Shown here: one piece after another, positions 26,670-36,611 of the stretch
How positions within the stretch are numbered: the first letter of the stretch is position 1
Layout: every line of letters begins with the position of its first letter
Assembly (NCBI RefSeq): GCF_042219825.1
Contig: NZ_JBHJHQ010000003.1
Location: 372,001-436,000 of the forward strand
Origin: JBHJHP01 sp042219825
Lineage (GTDB): Bacteria; Bacteroidota; Bacteroidia; Bacteroidales; UBA5342
DNA: 64,000 nt
Reading direction: 5' to 3'
Notes under the pieces: generated by a model
Seen by the model: the letters and a program-made list of their open reading frames with translations, nothing else
Told to the model about the DNA's origin: nothing
Databases searched by the model: none
Translations under genes and position numbers: made by a program

Positions 26670-29600
26670 ATGAAAAAGCGCAGGTCATATTTCTATGTTG
26701 GAATCATATCAGTGATGTTGATCCCGACCGCTTGTTTGAAAAAGAAATCAGTCCCTTTCCCTGAAAATGCGTCAGGGTATGTGGCTCCTGTTACCACACC
26801 TTTTGCCTACCCGGAACTAACACCTATTGAATGGCAGGATGTCGGCAGGGATACAACACCCGTGGAAAAAATTTACCCCTTTGATTTACAAAAACTGCCA
26901 ACAAAAACATTTACAGTAAACACCTTTAAAGACGAAAAAGAACCTCTTAAAACGATACCTCTTAAATGGGATAAGCTACCCCTTTATCCGTTTAATATGG
27001 ATACCATAAAAAAGGATACGTTTAAAACCAAAACATTCCTGCTGCCAAAACCGATAATTACAAAATCAAGCCTGCCAACCCAGTATCCCCGTTCAACATC
27101 CGGGATAATTCAAATGGGACTGGAAGAAGGCTTACCGGGTAATTACATCAGTGAAACTGTTATGGACAACACCGGCAATATATGGATTGCCACTGAAAGA
27201 GGACTGGCCTGCTATAAAGGGAACTTTTTTGAAACCTATCATTTTCTGCCTACACTGCCTAACGGTAATCCTGATTTCATTATAGATATGAAAGCGGACC
27301 CTGAAAATAATCTCTGGTTAATAACTTCAATCGGCAGCATGTATAAACTGATGCCTTCTTTAGGCGTGGTTCAGCTTCTTGAATTGAATGTACCCTTTGC
27401 CAGACTTGATTTTGCCGTCAACGGAAAGCTATGGTTTACAGCTTTTGATGGTCAGGCTGGTGTAATTGACAGGAAACGTAAAACTATTCAACGCTTTACA
27501 TTTCCTGAAACAGACAGAGAAAATAATTTTTACGTTGGTATCATAAAAGACCGGAATAACAGCATCTGGATTGGAACCAGTGAAGAGATCTACATAATCA
27601 ATAAAAATCATAGTGCTTATCGTATTTTAAACAAAAAGAACGGATTGGAAAATGCTACGGCATTTGATTTTTATGAGACAAAATCAGGCGATATCTGGAT
27701 TAACTCATTTGCCAAAGGTGCATATTCCGTAACTGCAGACAGAAAGAATATCCGGATATTAAACAATCAGCAGGGCTTTTTTGATGCCAGTGCCCTGGAT
27801 GTTGTGGAAGACCATACCGGGAAAATTTGGGTGATAGATAATGATACCATCTATGTCCATAATCCTGAAAAAAAACAACTAAAAAAAATACCCACGGGAG
27901 TCTTAATGTTTACCAGCAGAATACCCTGCAGCGCCTCAACAGACATGGATGGAAACTTATGGATTGGAACACCTCAGAACAAGATGCTGATTATTGACCC
28001 TGAAGGTGCCTTGCCGGAACATCTGAATATGAACAACGGACTTGCCAGTAATGATGTCTGGGGCATTTTGGAGGATAATGGCGGTCTGATGTGGCTTGGG
28101 ACCTATAACGGCATAAATATTTATGATACTGAAAGCAATACAATTAAACTCATTACAACAAACAATGGCATAGGAAATAACAGGAGATACCAGCTATATC
28201 TGTTGAAAGACGGAAGTATACTGGCAGGTGGAGGCAACGGGTTTGCAATATTTGACAAGAAAAACAAACGCATGACAGAGTACAGTATGCCAGTTTTCAT
28301 CTCTGCTGTATTCCAGCAACAGGACGGTTCAATATGGTTAGGATCAAATTTGGGTATCTATGTGTTCAATCCACAGGACAAATCAATTAAAAAAATGACC
28401 CGCTATAAAGATAAACTAATGGACCGGATATGGGGCTTTCTGGAAGACAAAAACGGAAAACTCTGGGTTGGCACAATATCAGGTATTTATGTGATAGATC
28501 CGGCCGAAGACCGCATCTCGAAATTTGAAAAAGAAGATGGGGCAATGCTTGAATATAATACAGCCATGCTGAGAACAGCATCAGATAAGCTGTGGATTGG
28601 TGGTTTGGGCCTTAAACTTATTGATACCGATAAAAAAACAATTACAAGTTTTACGGGTCACCAGGGGCTCTATCCTGAAACCATGTATGATCTGGCAGAA
28701 TTAAACCGGAAAATTTATATCGGATCACAGGATGGAATGGTCGTTGTGGGACCACCGGAAACATTTGACAGCACCAGTATATGGCATTTCTACAATTATG
28801 GTAAACGTGATGGATTCCCTTTCAACGACTACAATCAAATGGTTGCCACAACCACAAAATCCGGACAAATCTGGTGGGGCGTTTCACCGCAAATGACGGT
28901 GATAACCCAGGAACCCACTATCAACAGAAACAAGCCTTCTGTTTTTATATCCGGAATCAGTATTATGGATCAGAAGCCTGATTTCTATGACCTCGTAAAT
29001 AAAGAAAAAGTATTCCGTCATATTGATACCTTATGGAATATCCAATCGACGGTTTATTATTTAAAAAACAGCGTGTTTTCGGATTCGGGTTATTATGCTG
29101 AAAATAACATAAAATGGGATAGCATTTCACCTGGTTTTCATCTTCCGGTTGGATTGAAACTTCCATATAATCAGAATTCATTAAGTTTTTCTTTCACGAA
29201 TCCGGAAATAAGAGGCAGGGATAAGATAACCTACCGGTATATTCTTGAAGGAGCAGACAAAGACTGGTCCCGGACAACTAATGAGCCTGTTTCACGCAAT
29301 TATTATAATCTTAAATTCGGCGATTATGTCTTCAAGGTAGCAACGCGTGGGTTTAACGGAGTATGGAGTAAACCCGCAGAATATAAATTTACAATCCTTC
29401 CGCCATGGTGGTTTACCTGGCCGGCGTATGGTCTTTATCTACTCTTGTTTATTGGCCTTATCATTATCATTGACAGAATTCAAAGACGCAGGTTACTTAA
29501 AAAGGAAAGGGAAAAATCCCGGGAAAAAGAGCTGGAACAGGCCAAAGAAATTGAAAAAGCTTACAATGAACTGAAGTCTACCCAGGCCCAGCTTATTCAG

Positions 29601-30353
29601 GCTGAAAAGATGGCCTCTCTGGGTGAACTTACAGCAGGAATCGCACATGAAATTCAAAATCCGCTGAATTTTGTCAATAACTTCTCGGATGTGAATAAAG
29701 AGCTTATTACTGAACTGAAAGAAGAAGTTGATAATAATAATCTGGACGAAGTTAAGGCACTTGCAAATGACATTGAGGAAAATGAAACAAAAATCATTTA
29801 TCACGGGAAACGGGCCGATGCCATCGTAAAAAATATGCTGCTTCACAGCCGTGGAAACAGCGGTCAAAAAGAATTAACTGATATCAACGCTTTGGCTGAT
29901 GAATATCTTCGTCTGTCTTACCATGGTCTCAGGGCCAAAGACAAATCCTTTAATGCCGACTTCAGGCTTGAAGCTGATGCAGAAATACCAAAAATTAATA
30001 TCGTGCCCCAGGATATCGGCAGGGTTCTGATTAACCTTATCAACAATGCATTTTATGCCGTAGCTGATAAAAAAAATCAAAATATTGAAGGTTACAAGCC
30101 AACGGTAATTGTAACCACTAAATATCATGATGGGAAGGCTAAAATTATTGTCAGAGACAATGGGAATGGGATTCCTGAGAAGGTTATAGAGAAAATTTTT
30201 CAACCTTTCTTTACGACCAAACCTGCTGGTCAGGGGACTGGCTTAGGCTTGAGTATGAGCTATGATATTGTAAAAGCACACGGAGGAGATTTAAAAATGA
30301 CATCAAAGGTTGGAGAAGGAACTGAATTTATAATTGTGCTGAATGCGAAATAA
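26670..30353 (+). CDS. Lipoprotein-type propeller sensor histidine kinase
   Basis: About 1227 residues. The N-terminus carries a signal with a lipobox-like LIPTAC, unusual for a protein that also has an internal transmembrane helix. A Pro/Lys/Thr-rich linker (about 30-140) precedes two-component propeller repeats (NIWIATERGLACY, NLWIGTPQNKMLI, KLWVGTISGIYVI) and a Y_Y_Y domain ending near 905. One transmembrane helix lies at about 913-935. A coiled coil (EKELEQAKEIEKAYNELKST) leads to the kinase with His993 (AHEIQNPLN) and the GQGTGLGLSM box. It lacks the receiver and AraC domains of hybrid systems. The frame is open back to 26556 inside the previous gene; ATG 26670 is preferred. Confidence 0.88.
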   Translation: MKKRRSYFYVGIISVMLIPTACLKKKSVPFPENASGYVAPVTTPFAYPELTPIEWQDVGRDTTPVEKIYPFDLQKLPTKTFTVNTFKDEKEPLKTIPLKWDKLPLYPFNMDTIKKDTFKTKTFLLPKPIITKSSLPTQYPRSTSGIIQMGLEEGLPGNYISETVMDNTGNIWIATERGLACYKGNFFETYHFLPTLPNGNPDFIIDMKADPENNLWLITSIGSMYKLMPSLGVVQLLELNVPFARLDFAVNGKLWFTAFDGQAGVIDRKRKTIQRFTFPETDRENNFYVGIIKDRNNSIWIGTSEEIYIINKNHSAYRILNKKNGLENATAFDFYETKSGDIWINSFAKGAYSVTADRKNIRILNNQQGFFDASALDVVEDHTGKIWVIDNDTIYVHNPEKKQLKKIPTGVLMFTSRIPCSASTDMDGNLWIGTPQNKMLIIDPEGALPEHLNMNNGLASNDVWGILEDNGGLMWLGTYNGINIYDTESNTIKLITTNNGIGNNRRYQLYLLKDGSILAGGGNGFAIFDKKNKRMTEYSMPVFISAVFQQQDGSIWLGSNLGIYVFNPQDKSIKKMTRYKDKLMDRIWGFLEDKNGKLWVGTISGIYVIDPAEDRISKFEKEDGAMLEYNTAMLRTASDKLWIGGLGLKLIDTDKKTITSFTGHQGLYPETMYDLAELNRKIYIGSQDGMVVVGPPETFDSTSIWHFYNYGKRDGFPFNDYNQMVATTTKSGQIWWGVSPQMTVITQEPTINRNKPSVFISGISIMDQKPDFYDLVNKEKVFRHIDTLWNIQSTVYYLKNSVFSDSGYYAENNIKWDSISPGFHLPVGLKLPYNQNSLSFSFTNPEIRGRDKITYRYILEGADKDWSRTTNEPVSRNYYNLKFGDYVFKVATRGFNGVWSKPAEYKFTILPPWWFTWPAYGLYLLLFIGLIIIIDRIQRRRLLKKEREKSREKELEQAKEIEKAYNELKSTQAQLIQAEKMASLGELTAGIAHEIQNPLNFVNNFSDVNKELITELKEEVDNNNLDEVKALANDIEENETKIIYHGKRADAIVKNMLLHSRGNSGQKELTDINALADEYLRLSYHGLRAKDKSFNADFRLEADAEIPKINIVPQDIGRVLINLINNAFYAVADKKNQNIEGYKPTVIVTTKYHDGKAKIIVRDNGNGIPEKVIEKIFQPFFTTKPAGQGTGLGLSMSYDIVKAHGGDLKMTSKVGEGTEFIIVLNAK

Positions 30354-30377
30354 TTTTATACGAAAAAATGTTACAAA

Positions 30378-33300
30378 ATGAAAAATCAGTTTATGATTAA
30401 AGGGAAAGAAAAATTAATGATAGTTTTCATTGCTATTTCACTTTCCTTTAATGTGCCACTGCAGTCACAGGAAATAAAGCCTGTTTTTATGTCTGTCTCT
30501 GATGGTATTGCTTCACCTGGTGTTAACGGAGTCATTCAGGATAGTTACGGTCTTATATGGATTGGCACAAGAGACGGACTTCAAAAATATGATGGACTTA
30601 AACTAGAGACATTTAAAAATATTCCGGGAGACCCATCCAGTCTTCAAAACAATAACATCTGGACCCTTTGCGAAGATGCTGAACACAATATATGGATTGG
30701 TACAGACTCAGGTGTATCGAAATATAACCGAAAGAACAAAACCTTTACCAACTACAATTTCAATAAGCTGTTTAAACGCACCGGTAATATTAGTTCGGCA
30801 TTGGTACTGTTTCAGGATTCAGGGAACAGAATATGGGCAACGACCGGTTTTAACAGTATTGTTTCATATAATCATGAAACAGATACATGGAATGCTTCAA
30901 AAATCAGACCTTCAGAAAATGCTGAGAGTAGCACAATTGAAGGATTAGGATTAGGAATTACAGAAGATTCCAATGAAATTATCTGGAGCGGATCATATCA
31001 ATACGGCCTTATTTATCTTACACCGTCAGATAGTATCTTTCGTCCTGCTAAAATAAAACAAACCGACTATATACCTTTTACTGATTCATGGAATACTATA
31101 AGCGATGTATATGCAGATTCAGCTGACATTATATGGATAACAACCAGAAACGGAATCTATAAGTATAACCCGTCGACTACTCATCTGAAAACCATAATAA
31201 TATACGATTACAACAGAGAATCAAGGTTAAATCAATGGAACAGAATCAATTCCGATGACGAAGGGAATATATGGATAGCCAATAATTTCCATGGCCTATT
31301 AAAATTCAATGGCCTTTCCGATGAGTATTCTGAAATAAAAATTGCAGGTAATATCAAACTCCTGAACCAGGGGTGGAATAAAACGCTGACAAGTTTCACC
31401 GTAGATAAAAGCGGAATTTTCTGGTTTGGAACCATTTCATCCGGAGTGATGAAATATGATCCGGCAAAAAACCCGTTTGAGTTATTTGTCCATAATGAAA
31501 AAGATAAAAACAGCCTGAGCAATTCATCCGTATTCGGACTATTTGAATCAAAAGTAAAGCCTGAAATTCTGTATGTCGGAACACGGGGCGGAGGCCTGAA
31601 TATATTTGACGAAAAGAAGAAAATATTTCATCATGTTACCTATAAGGCTGTAAATGATCTTTATGGTGGTGCTGTGCGGTGTATTGGTGAAATGGACGAT
31701 GGAAGTCTTTTACTGGGAACCTGGGGAGACGGCTTGATAAAATTGGATAAAAATTATAACGAAATCCGACGGTTTGCTTACAGTTCTGACCCTACATCAA
31801 TTTCAGATGATAAGGTAAGGGTAATAAGAAAGGATCATAAAGGAAATTTCTGGATTGGAACCAACAACGGGCTGAACTACTTTTATCCTGCATCAGGAAC
31901 TTTCAGGAGAATCCCAAGTAAGATGTTACGGACTCTCTCTCCCGAACTGATAGAACAAATCGAATCTGTTTCTGATCCTGGTAATAAAATTGCGGAAATT
32001 GTTAACGTTACCGATTTCCAAAACCTGAGCCAGCAATTTGAAATTAGCAAAACAGATACGTTTACCGTAGAAGTCGTTGGTGAAGGGAGAAATTTTGATG
32101 GCATGTTTGACTATGGATGGATTGAAAATGCGAATAAAGATACAATCTGGAATGCTTTCGACTACGCCAGATCATATTATGCCGGTGGAGCATCAAAAAA
32201 CAGAATGTTTATTGACCAGATAATATTATCTCCGGGTAGTTACACCTTGCGATATACCTCTGATGACAGTCATAGCTACGCCAAATGGAATGAAGCTCCA
32301 CCAGATAAAACAAAGTTGTATGGAATTCTTCTGGTTCGTCTTCCCGATAAAAATGCACAAAATTTGTTTAGTACTCTTCTTTCCAAAAACAAAAAAGAAA
32401 AAGCCATAAACGGGACGGATATTTCTGATATAATAGTCCGGGATAAATACCTGTGGGTTGCAGCCATTGGAGCCGGGTTGAATAAGATTAATCTCGAAAA
32501 TAATGCGGTAAAGACTTATTCAAATGATCCGGAAAATCCGAATTCAATTTCAGGGAATAATATTCAGGATATTTGCGAAGATAAAAACGGGACTCTATGG
32601 CTAACTACCCAAATGGGTATTACACAATTCGATCCGGGAAAAGAACAGTTTACACTTTATACACAGGAAGATGGATTACCAACCAATTTAACAGAGTCCA
32701 TCCTGGAAGGTGACAATGGGGAAATGTGGATCTCTACACAGAATGGCTTATCCCAGATGATCTCAAACCAGTCACTGGGAAATGTTACATTTATTAATTA
32801 TAATACAGAGGACGGACTTGGCGGATCTTCCTATGTTAATCAGGCTGCTGTCAGAACAAGAGACGGAAAATTTTGGTTTGGTGGTGAGCACGGATTAAAT
32901 TCGGTGAGTAGAATAACAGCAAATAATGTTGAACCGGACCTCCTTTTAACTGATCTTTTAATCTTAAATAAATCTGTTTACAATAAGGATTATAACTCGC
33001 TTTTAAGCACCAGCTTACCTGATCTGAAAGAATTGCAGTTGACGCATGACCAGAATAACCTGAGTTTTGAGTTTGCAGCCCTGCACTATGCTAATCCCCA
33101 GAAAAATCAATATGCCCATATATTAAAAGGATACGAGGATGAATGGACATATGATAACAGGAATTACGCATCATATACCAATCTTCCACCAGGAGAATAT
33201 GACTTTATTTTCAGAGCTTCAAATGCATACGGTGTATGGAATGAAACAGGCAAATCACTGCACATCGTAATAGCACCACCGTGGTGGTATACCTGGTGGG

Positions 33301-34232
33301 CATTTATTATATATGCATTTATACTGGGTGCTTCCATCTATTATTTTAACAAGCAAATGAGAAGGAGGCTTGTTTTACAGGAAAGGGAACGTACACGTGA
33401 GAAAGAACTTGCCCAGGCTAAAGAAATAGAAAAAGCGTATAATGAACTTAAAGCAACACAGGCACAGCTCGTTCAATCAGAAAAAATGGCTTCTTTGGGA
33501 GAACTCACAGCAGGCATTGCACATGAAATCCAGAATCCGCTGAATTTTGTCAATAATTTTTCTGAAGTAAGCATTGAACTGATTGACGAGATAAAATCAG
33601 ATCTTTCCAAAGGGGAGATCTCTGAAATATCTGAGATTGCAGATGACATCAAACAAAACCTGGAAAAAATAAACCATCATGGTAAACGTGCAGATGGAAT
33701 AGTGAAAAATATGCTAATGCACAGCCGTGGTAATACAGGTGAAAAGTTACCAACAGATATTAATGCGCTTGCGGATGAATATTTACGCCTGTCCTATCAT
33801 GGACTTCGCGCAAGAGACAAGGCATTTAATGCCAACTTCAGGCTTGATGCAGATGAAAAATTACCAAAAATTAATTTGGTTTCCCAGGATATTGGCCGGG
33901 TTCTGTTAAATCTTATCAATAATGCATTCTATGCCGTTTATGAAAAATCAAAATCAAATTTGGACGGATATAAACCAGAGGTTGTTGTCAGTACGAAAAG
34001 ACAGGGCGATACTGTTTTAATTAAAGTAAAAGATAATGGCAACGGTATTCCTGACAATGTAAAAGAAAAGATATTTCAGCCATTTTTCACTACCAAACCG
34101 GCAGGACAGGGAACCGGCCTTGGATTGAGTATGAGTTATGACATTGTTACTAAAGGGCATAACGGAGAAATTGAAATAAATTCCAAAGAGAGTGAAGGAA
34201 CAGAATTTATAATCAAAATACCATTAAAATGA
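30378..34232 (+). CDS. Propeller sensor histidine kinase with inserted beta domain
   Basis: A protein of 1284 residues. A signal peptide (about 1-33) precedes propeller repeats (LIWIGTRDGLQKYDG, NIWIGTDSGVSKYN, NFWIGTNNGLNYF). The repeats are interrupted at about residues 514-657 by a beta-rich insert (FTVEVVGEGRNFDGMFDYG, YTLRYTSDDSHSYAKWNEAP). A Y_Y_Y domain, one transmembrane helix (about 975-995), a coiled coil and a kinase with His1049 (AHEIQNPLN) and the GQGTGLGLSM box follow. There is no fused output domain. Its stop overlaps the ATG of the response regulator by four bases, making that protein its likely partner. Confidence 0.9.
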   Translation: MKNQFMIKGKEKLMIVFIAISLSFNVPLQSQEIKPVFMSVSDGIASPGVNGVIQDSYGLIWIGTRDGLQKYDGLKLETFKNIPGDPSSLQNNNIWTLCEDAEHNIWIGTDSGVSKYNRKNKTFTNYNFNKLFKRTGNISSALVLFQDSGNRIWATTGFNSIVSYNHETDTWNASKIRPSENAESSTIEGLGLGITEDSNEIIWSGSYQYGLIYLTPSDSIFRPAKIKQTDYIPFTDSWNTISDVYADSADIIWITTRNGIYKYNPSTTHLKTIIIYDYNRESRLNQWNRINSDDEGNIWIANNFHGLLKFNGLSDEYSEIKIAGNIKLLNQGWNKTLTSFTVDKSGIFWFGTISSGVMKYDPAKNPFELFVHNEKDKNSLSNSSVFGLFESKVKPEILYVGTRGGGLNIFDEKKKIFHHVTYKAVNDLYGGAVRCIGEMDDGSLLLGTWGDGLIKLDKNYNEIRRFAYSSDPTSISDDKVRVIRKDHKGNFWIGTNNGLNYFYPASGTFRRIPSKMLRTLSPELIEQIESVSDPGNKIAEIVNVTDFQNLSQQFEISKTDTFTVEVVGEGRNFDGMFDYGWIENANKDTIWNAFDYARSYYAGGASKNRMFIDQIILSPGSYTLRYTSDDSHSYAKWNEAPPDKTKLYGILLVRLPDKNAQNLFSTLLSKNKKEKAINGTDISDIIVRDKYLWVAAIGAGLNKINLENNAVKTYSNDPENPNSISGNNIQDICEDKNGTLWLTTQMGITQFDPGKEQFTLYTQEDGLPTNLTESILEGDNGEMWISTQNGLSQMISNQSLGNVTFINYNTEDGLGGSSYVNQAAVRTRDGKFWFGGEHGLNSVSRITANNVEPDLLLTDLLILNKSVYNKDYNSLLSTSLPDLKELQLTHDQNNLSFEFAALHYANPQKNQYAHILKGYEDEWTYDNRNYASYTNLPPGEYDFIFRASNAYGVWNETGKSLHIVIAPPWWYTWWAFIIYAFILGASIYYFNKQMRRRLVLQERERTREKELAQAKEIEKAYNELKATQAQLVQSEKMASLGELTAGIAHEIQNPLNFVNNFSEVSIELIDEIKSDLSKGEISEISEIADDIKQNLEKINHHGKRADGIVKNMLMHSRGNTGEKLPTDINALADEYLRLSYHGLRARDKAFNANFRLDADEKLPKINLVSQDIGRVLLNLINNAFYAVYEKSKSNLDGYKPEVVVSTKRQGDTVLIKVKDNGNGIPDNVKEKIFQPFFTTKPAGQGTGLGLSMSYDIVTKGHNGEIEINSKESEGTEFIIKIPLK

Positions 34233-34603
34233 GAAAAATATTAGTAGTTGACGATGAAAAGGATATACAGCCGTTGTTTCAGCAGCGGTTCAGAAAAGAG
34301 ATCAGGTCAGGCGAAGTTGAGTTCGTGTTTGCCTATTCAGGAGAAGAGGCGCTTCAGCGAATTGAACATTACAGACATGAGGCCATTCTAATATTATCAG
34401 ATATTAATATGCCTGGCATGAGCGGTCTGGAATTGCTGGCAAAAATTAAGCAGAAAATGCATGAGCCACCGCCAACAGTTATGATGATAACTGCTTATGG
34501 TGACGAAGAAAATTATAAAAAAGCCATGCAGCTTGGTGCAGATGACTTCCTTACCAAGCCGGTTGATTTTGGATCATTGAAGGAAAAAATTAAAACATTG
34601 TAG
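34229..34603 (+). CDS. Single-domain response regulator
   Basis: A protein of 124 residues consisting of one receiver domain. The acidic pocket is in VVDDEKD, the phospho-acceptor Asp in LILSDINMPG, the switch Thr in MMITAYGD and the Lys in FLTKPVDF. Without an output domain it probably acts through protein contacts or as a phosphate shuttle or sink. It overlaps the preceding kinase gene by four bases and lies one base before the receiver-cyclase gene, whose receiver it resembles (SDINMPG/SDINMPE, TKPVDF). Confidence 0.93.
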   Translation: MRKILVVDDEKDIQPLFQQRFRKEIRSGEVEFVFAYSGEEALQRIEHYRHEAILILSDINMPGMSGLELLAKIKQKMHEPPPTVMMITAYGDEENYKKAMQLGADDFLTKPVDFGSLKEKIKTL

Positions 34604-34604
34604 T

Positions 34605-35645
34605 ATGACAAAGATTTTAGTTGTAGACGACGAAACTGATCTGGAGATTCTGGTCAAGCAGAAGTTCAGGAAACAGATCAGAGATAAGGTATATGATTTT
34701 GTATTCGCCATAAATGGGGTGAAGGCACTGGAGCAGCTGAAAAATAATCCGGATGTCGACATTGTGCTGAGCGATATCAACATGCCGGAAATGGATGGGC
34801 TAACCTTGTTGAGCAAATTGGCAGAACAACACTCTGTACTGAAGTCCGTCATCATATCTGCTTATGGTGATATGGACAATATTCGTACTGCCATGAACCG
34901 GGGAGCATTCGACTTTATAACCAAACCTGTCGATTTTAAGGATCTGGAGATAACCCTCGAAAAAACCATAAAACAGGTGACCCAGGTAAGAGAAACGCTT
35001 CGGGCGATTAAAGAGAACAATATCCTGAAAATGTATGTGGATGAAACGGTGCTCAACTTCATGGATACCAAGGAATTTGAATCATCTATCATGACCAATG
35101 AGACCATTGAAGCAGCCGTGGCATTTATAGATATCTGCGGATTTACCTCGATCAGCGAAAATGAACAACCCGATACGGTAGTGGAATTGCTGAACAGCTA
35201 CTTTGATATCATGGTAAAAGAAATCATCAGCCAGGGAGGATTCGTGGATAAATTCATTGGCGATGCCATCATGGCTGTCTTTCGCGGTGATTATCACATG
35301 GACAGAGCTATTGATGCTTGTCTGGCAGTAAGAAACAAAATAGCTGACCTGCCGGAAATTTCTGAACATGTCACGTTTAAACCCAGTGTATCTATTGGGA
35401 TCAACAGTGGAGAAATGGTGTCCGGTAATATTGGATCATCCAGCCTTAAAAGGCTTGATTACACGGTTATCGGCGACACGGTGAATGTTGCACAACGCTT
35501 ACAGGCATCAGCCGGGCCGGGACAGATTCTTATCAGCGAACACTCATATGAAAAGATCAAAGAATTTTTTAACTGCAAAAAAAATGGTGAACTCAGCCTG
35601 AAAAATAAAGCAAAATCGATGGTAACATACGAAGTGATAGAGTAA
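34605..35645 (+). CDS. Response regulator with adenylate cyclase output
   Basis: A protein of 346 residues. An N-terminal receiver has phospho-acceptor Asp57 (VLSDINMPEMDG) and the TKPVDF loop. A helical linker at about 120-165 leads to a class III nucleotide cyclase domain. Its two metal-binding aspartates are Asp176 (FIDICGF) and Asp220 (DKFIGDAIMAVF). Lys216 in DKFIGD and the YTVIGDTVNVAQRLQ region are of the ATP-using type, so the product is probably cAMP. This is the only recognisable output domain in the operon: phosphorylation would turn kinase signals into a cyclic-nucleotide signal. Its stop overlaps the next ATG by one base. Confidence 0.93.
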   Translation: MTKILVVDDETDLEILVKQKFRKQIRDKVYDFVFAINGVKALEQLKNNPDVDIVLSDINMPEMDGLTLLSKLAEQHSVLKSVIISAYGDMDNIRTAMNRGAFDFITKPVDFKDLEITLEKTIKQVTQVRETLRAIKENNILKMYVDETVLNFMDTKEFESSIMTNETIEAAVAFIDICGFTSISENEQPDTVVELLNSYFDIMVKEIISQGGFVDKFIGDAIMAVFRGDYHMDRAIDACLAVRNKIADLPEISEHVTFKPSVSIGINSGEMVSGNIGSSSLKRLDYTVIGDTVNVAQRLQASAGPGQILISEHSYEKIKEFFNCKKNGELSLKNKAKSMVTYEVIE

Positions 35646-36607
35646 TGCGTAAAAAACACAAAACACAAATTAAAAGTAAAAAAAACAGCATCGACTGGAA
35701 ATCAATATTTTCATTGCAATCCATGCTAACAACAATAATCGGTATCTTTATTTCGGTAGTTGCACTGAAGGGGTTTATGATCCCCAATAAATTTCTTGAT
35801 GGTGGTGTTACAGCAGTATCCATATTGTTTAACCTGGTATTTAAAATCAACTTCAGTATTTTGCTGATTGTGATCAACCTGCCATTCATTTATCTGGGCT
35901 ACAGAAAAATAGGAAAAACATTCGCCGTGCAGTCCCTGATGGCAATTTTGCTGATGGCTGTTTTGATGTTGGTACTGAATATTCCAACGGTAACTCAGGA
36001 TAAAGTTTTGATTGCTGTATTTGGTGGATTTCTTATGGGATTAGGGATAGGTTTGGTCATTCGCGGAGGTGGAGTTGTTGATGGTCTGGAAATTATTGCA
36101 CATTACACTAAAAGATGGGTTGGATTTACTACGAGTGAAATCATCATGTTGTTTAACTCACTGGTAATCTTAGCGGCAGCGGTGGAATTTGGCATTGAAA
36201 CTGCCATGTACTCCATACTGGTTTATTATACAGCTATGAAAACGTCGGATTATGTGGTTGATGGAATTGAAGAATTTACAGCCCTTACAATAGTATCAAA
36301 AGAAGATCAGGAAGTTAAAAAACTTATTGTTAACGATTTTGGTAAAGCCATAACGGTATATAAAGGTGAACGTGGATACCTGCCCGGATCGTTCCAGAAA
36401 AAATTTGACTGCGACATTGTCGTAACCGTAGTAACCAGGCTTGAAATTCACAGGATCAAACAATCCATCATGCAAATTGATCCCAATGCCTTCTTCTATG
36501 TGGAAAGCATTAAGGAAGTAAAAGGTGGATTTTGGGGAAAGAGAAAGATAAGACCTTTAGGCACCGGTATCCCAAAAACAAAAGAAAACAAACCTGAAAA
36601 GAAATAA
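35645..36607 (+). CDS. YitT family membrane protein (DUF161 + DUF2179)
   Basis: A protein of 320 residues with five or six transmembrane helices (about 25-215) and the family stretches NKFLDGGVTAVSIL and GLGIGLVIRGGGVVDGLEII. It ends with a cytosolic DUF2179 domain (GAITVYKGERGY-like region; DPNAFFYVESIKEVKGG). The family function is unknown; transport or ligand sensing has been suggested. The ATG overlaps the stop of the cyclase gene, and the HD gene starts four bases after the stop, so it belongs to the operon. A link to cyclic-nucleotide or isoprenoid signalling is inferred from position only. Confidence 0.85.
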   Translation: MRKKHKTQIKSKKNSIDWKSIFSLQSMLTTIIGIFISVVALKGFMIPNKFLDGGVTAVSILFNLVFKINFSILLIVINLPFIYLGYRKIGKTFAVQSLMAILLMAVLMLVLNIPTVTQDKVLIAVFGGFLMGLGIGLVIRGGGVVDGLEIIAHYTKRWVGFTTSEIIMLFNSLVILAAAVEFGIETAMYSILVYYTAMKTSDYVVDGIEEFTALTIVSKEDQEVKKLIVNDFGKAITVYKGERGYLPGSFQKKFDCDIVVTVVTRLEIHRIKQSIMQIDPNAFFYVESIKEVKGGFWGKRKIRPLGTGIPKTKENKPEKK

Positions 36608-36611
36608 GTGA

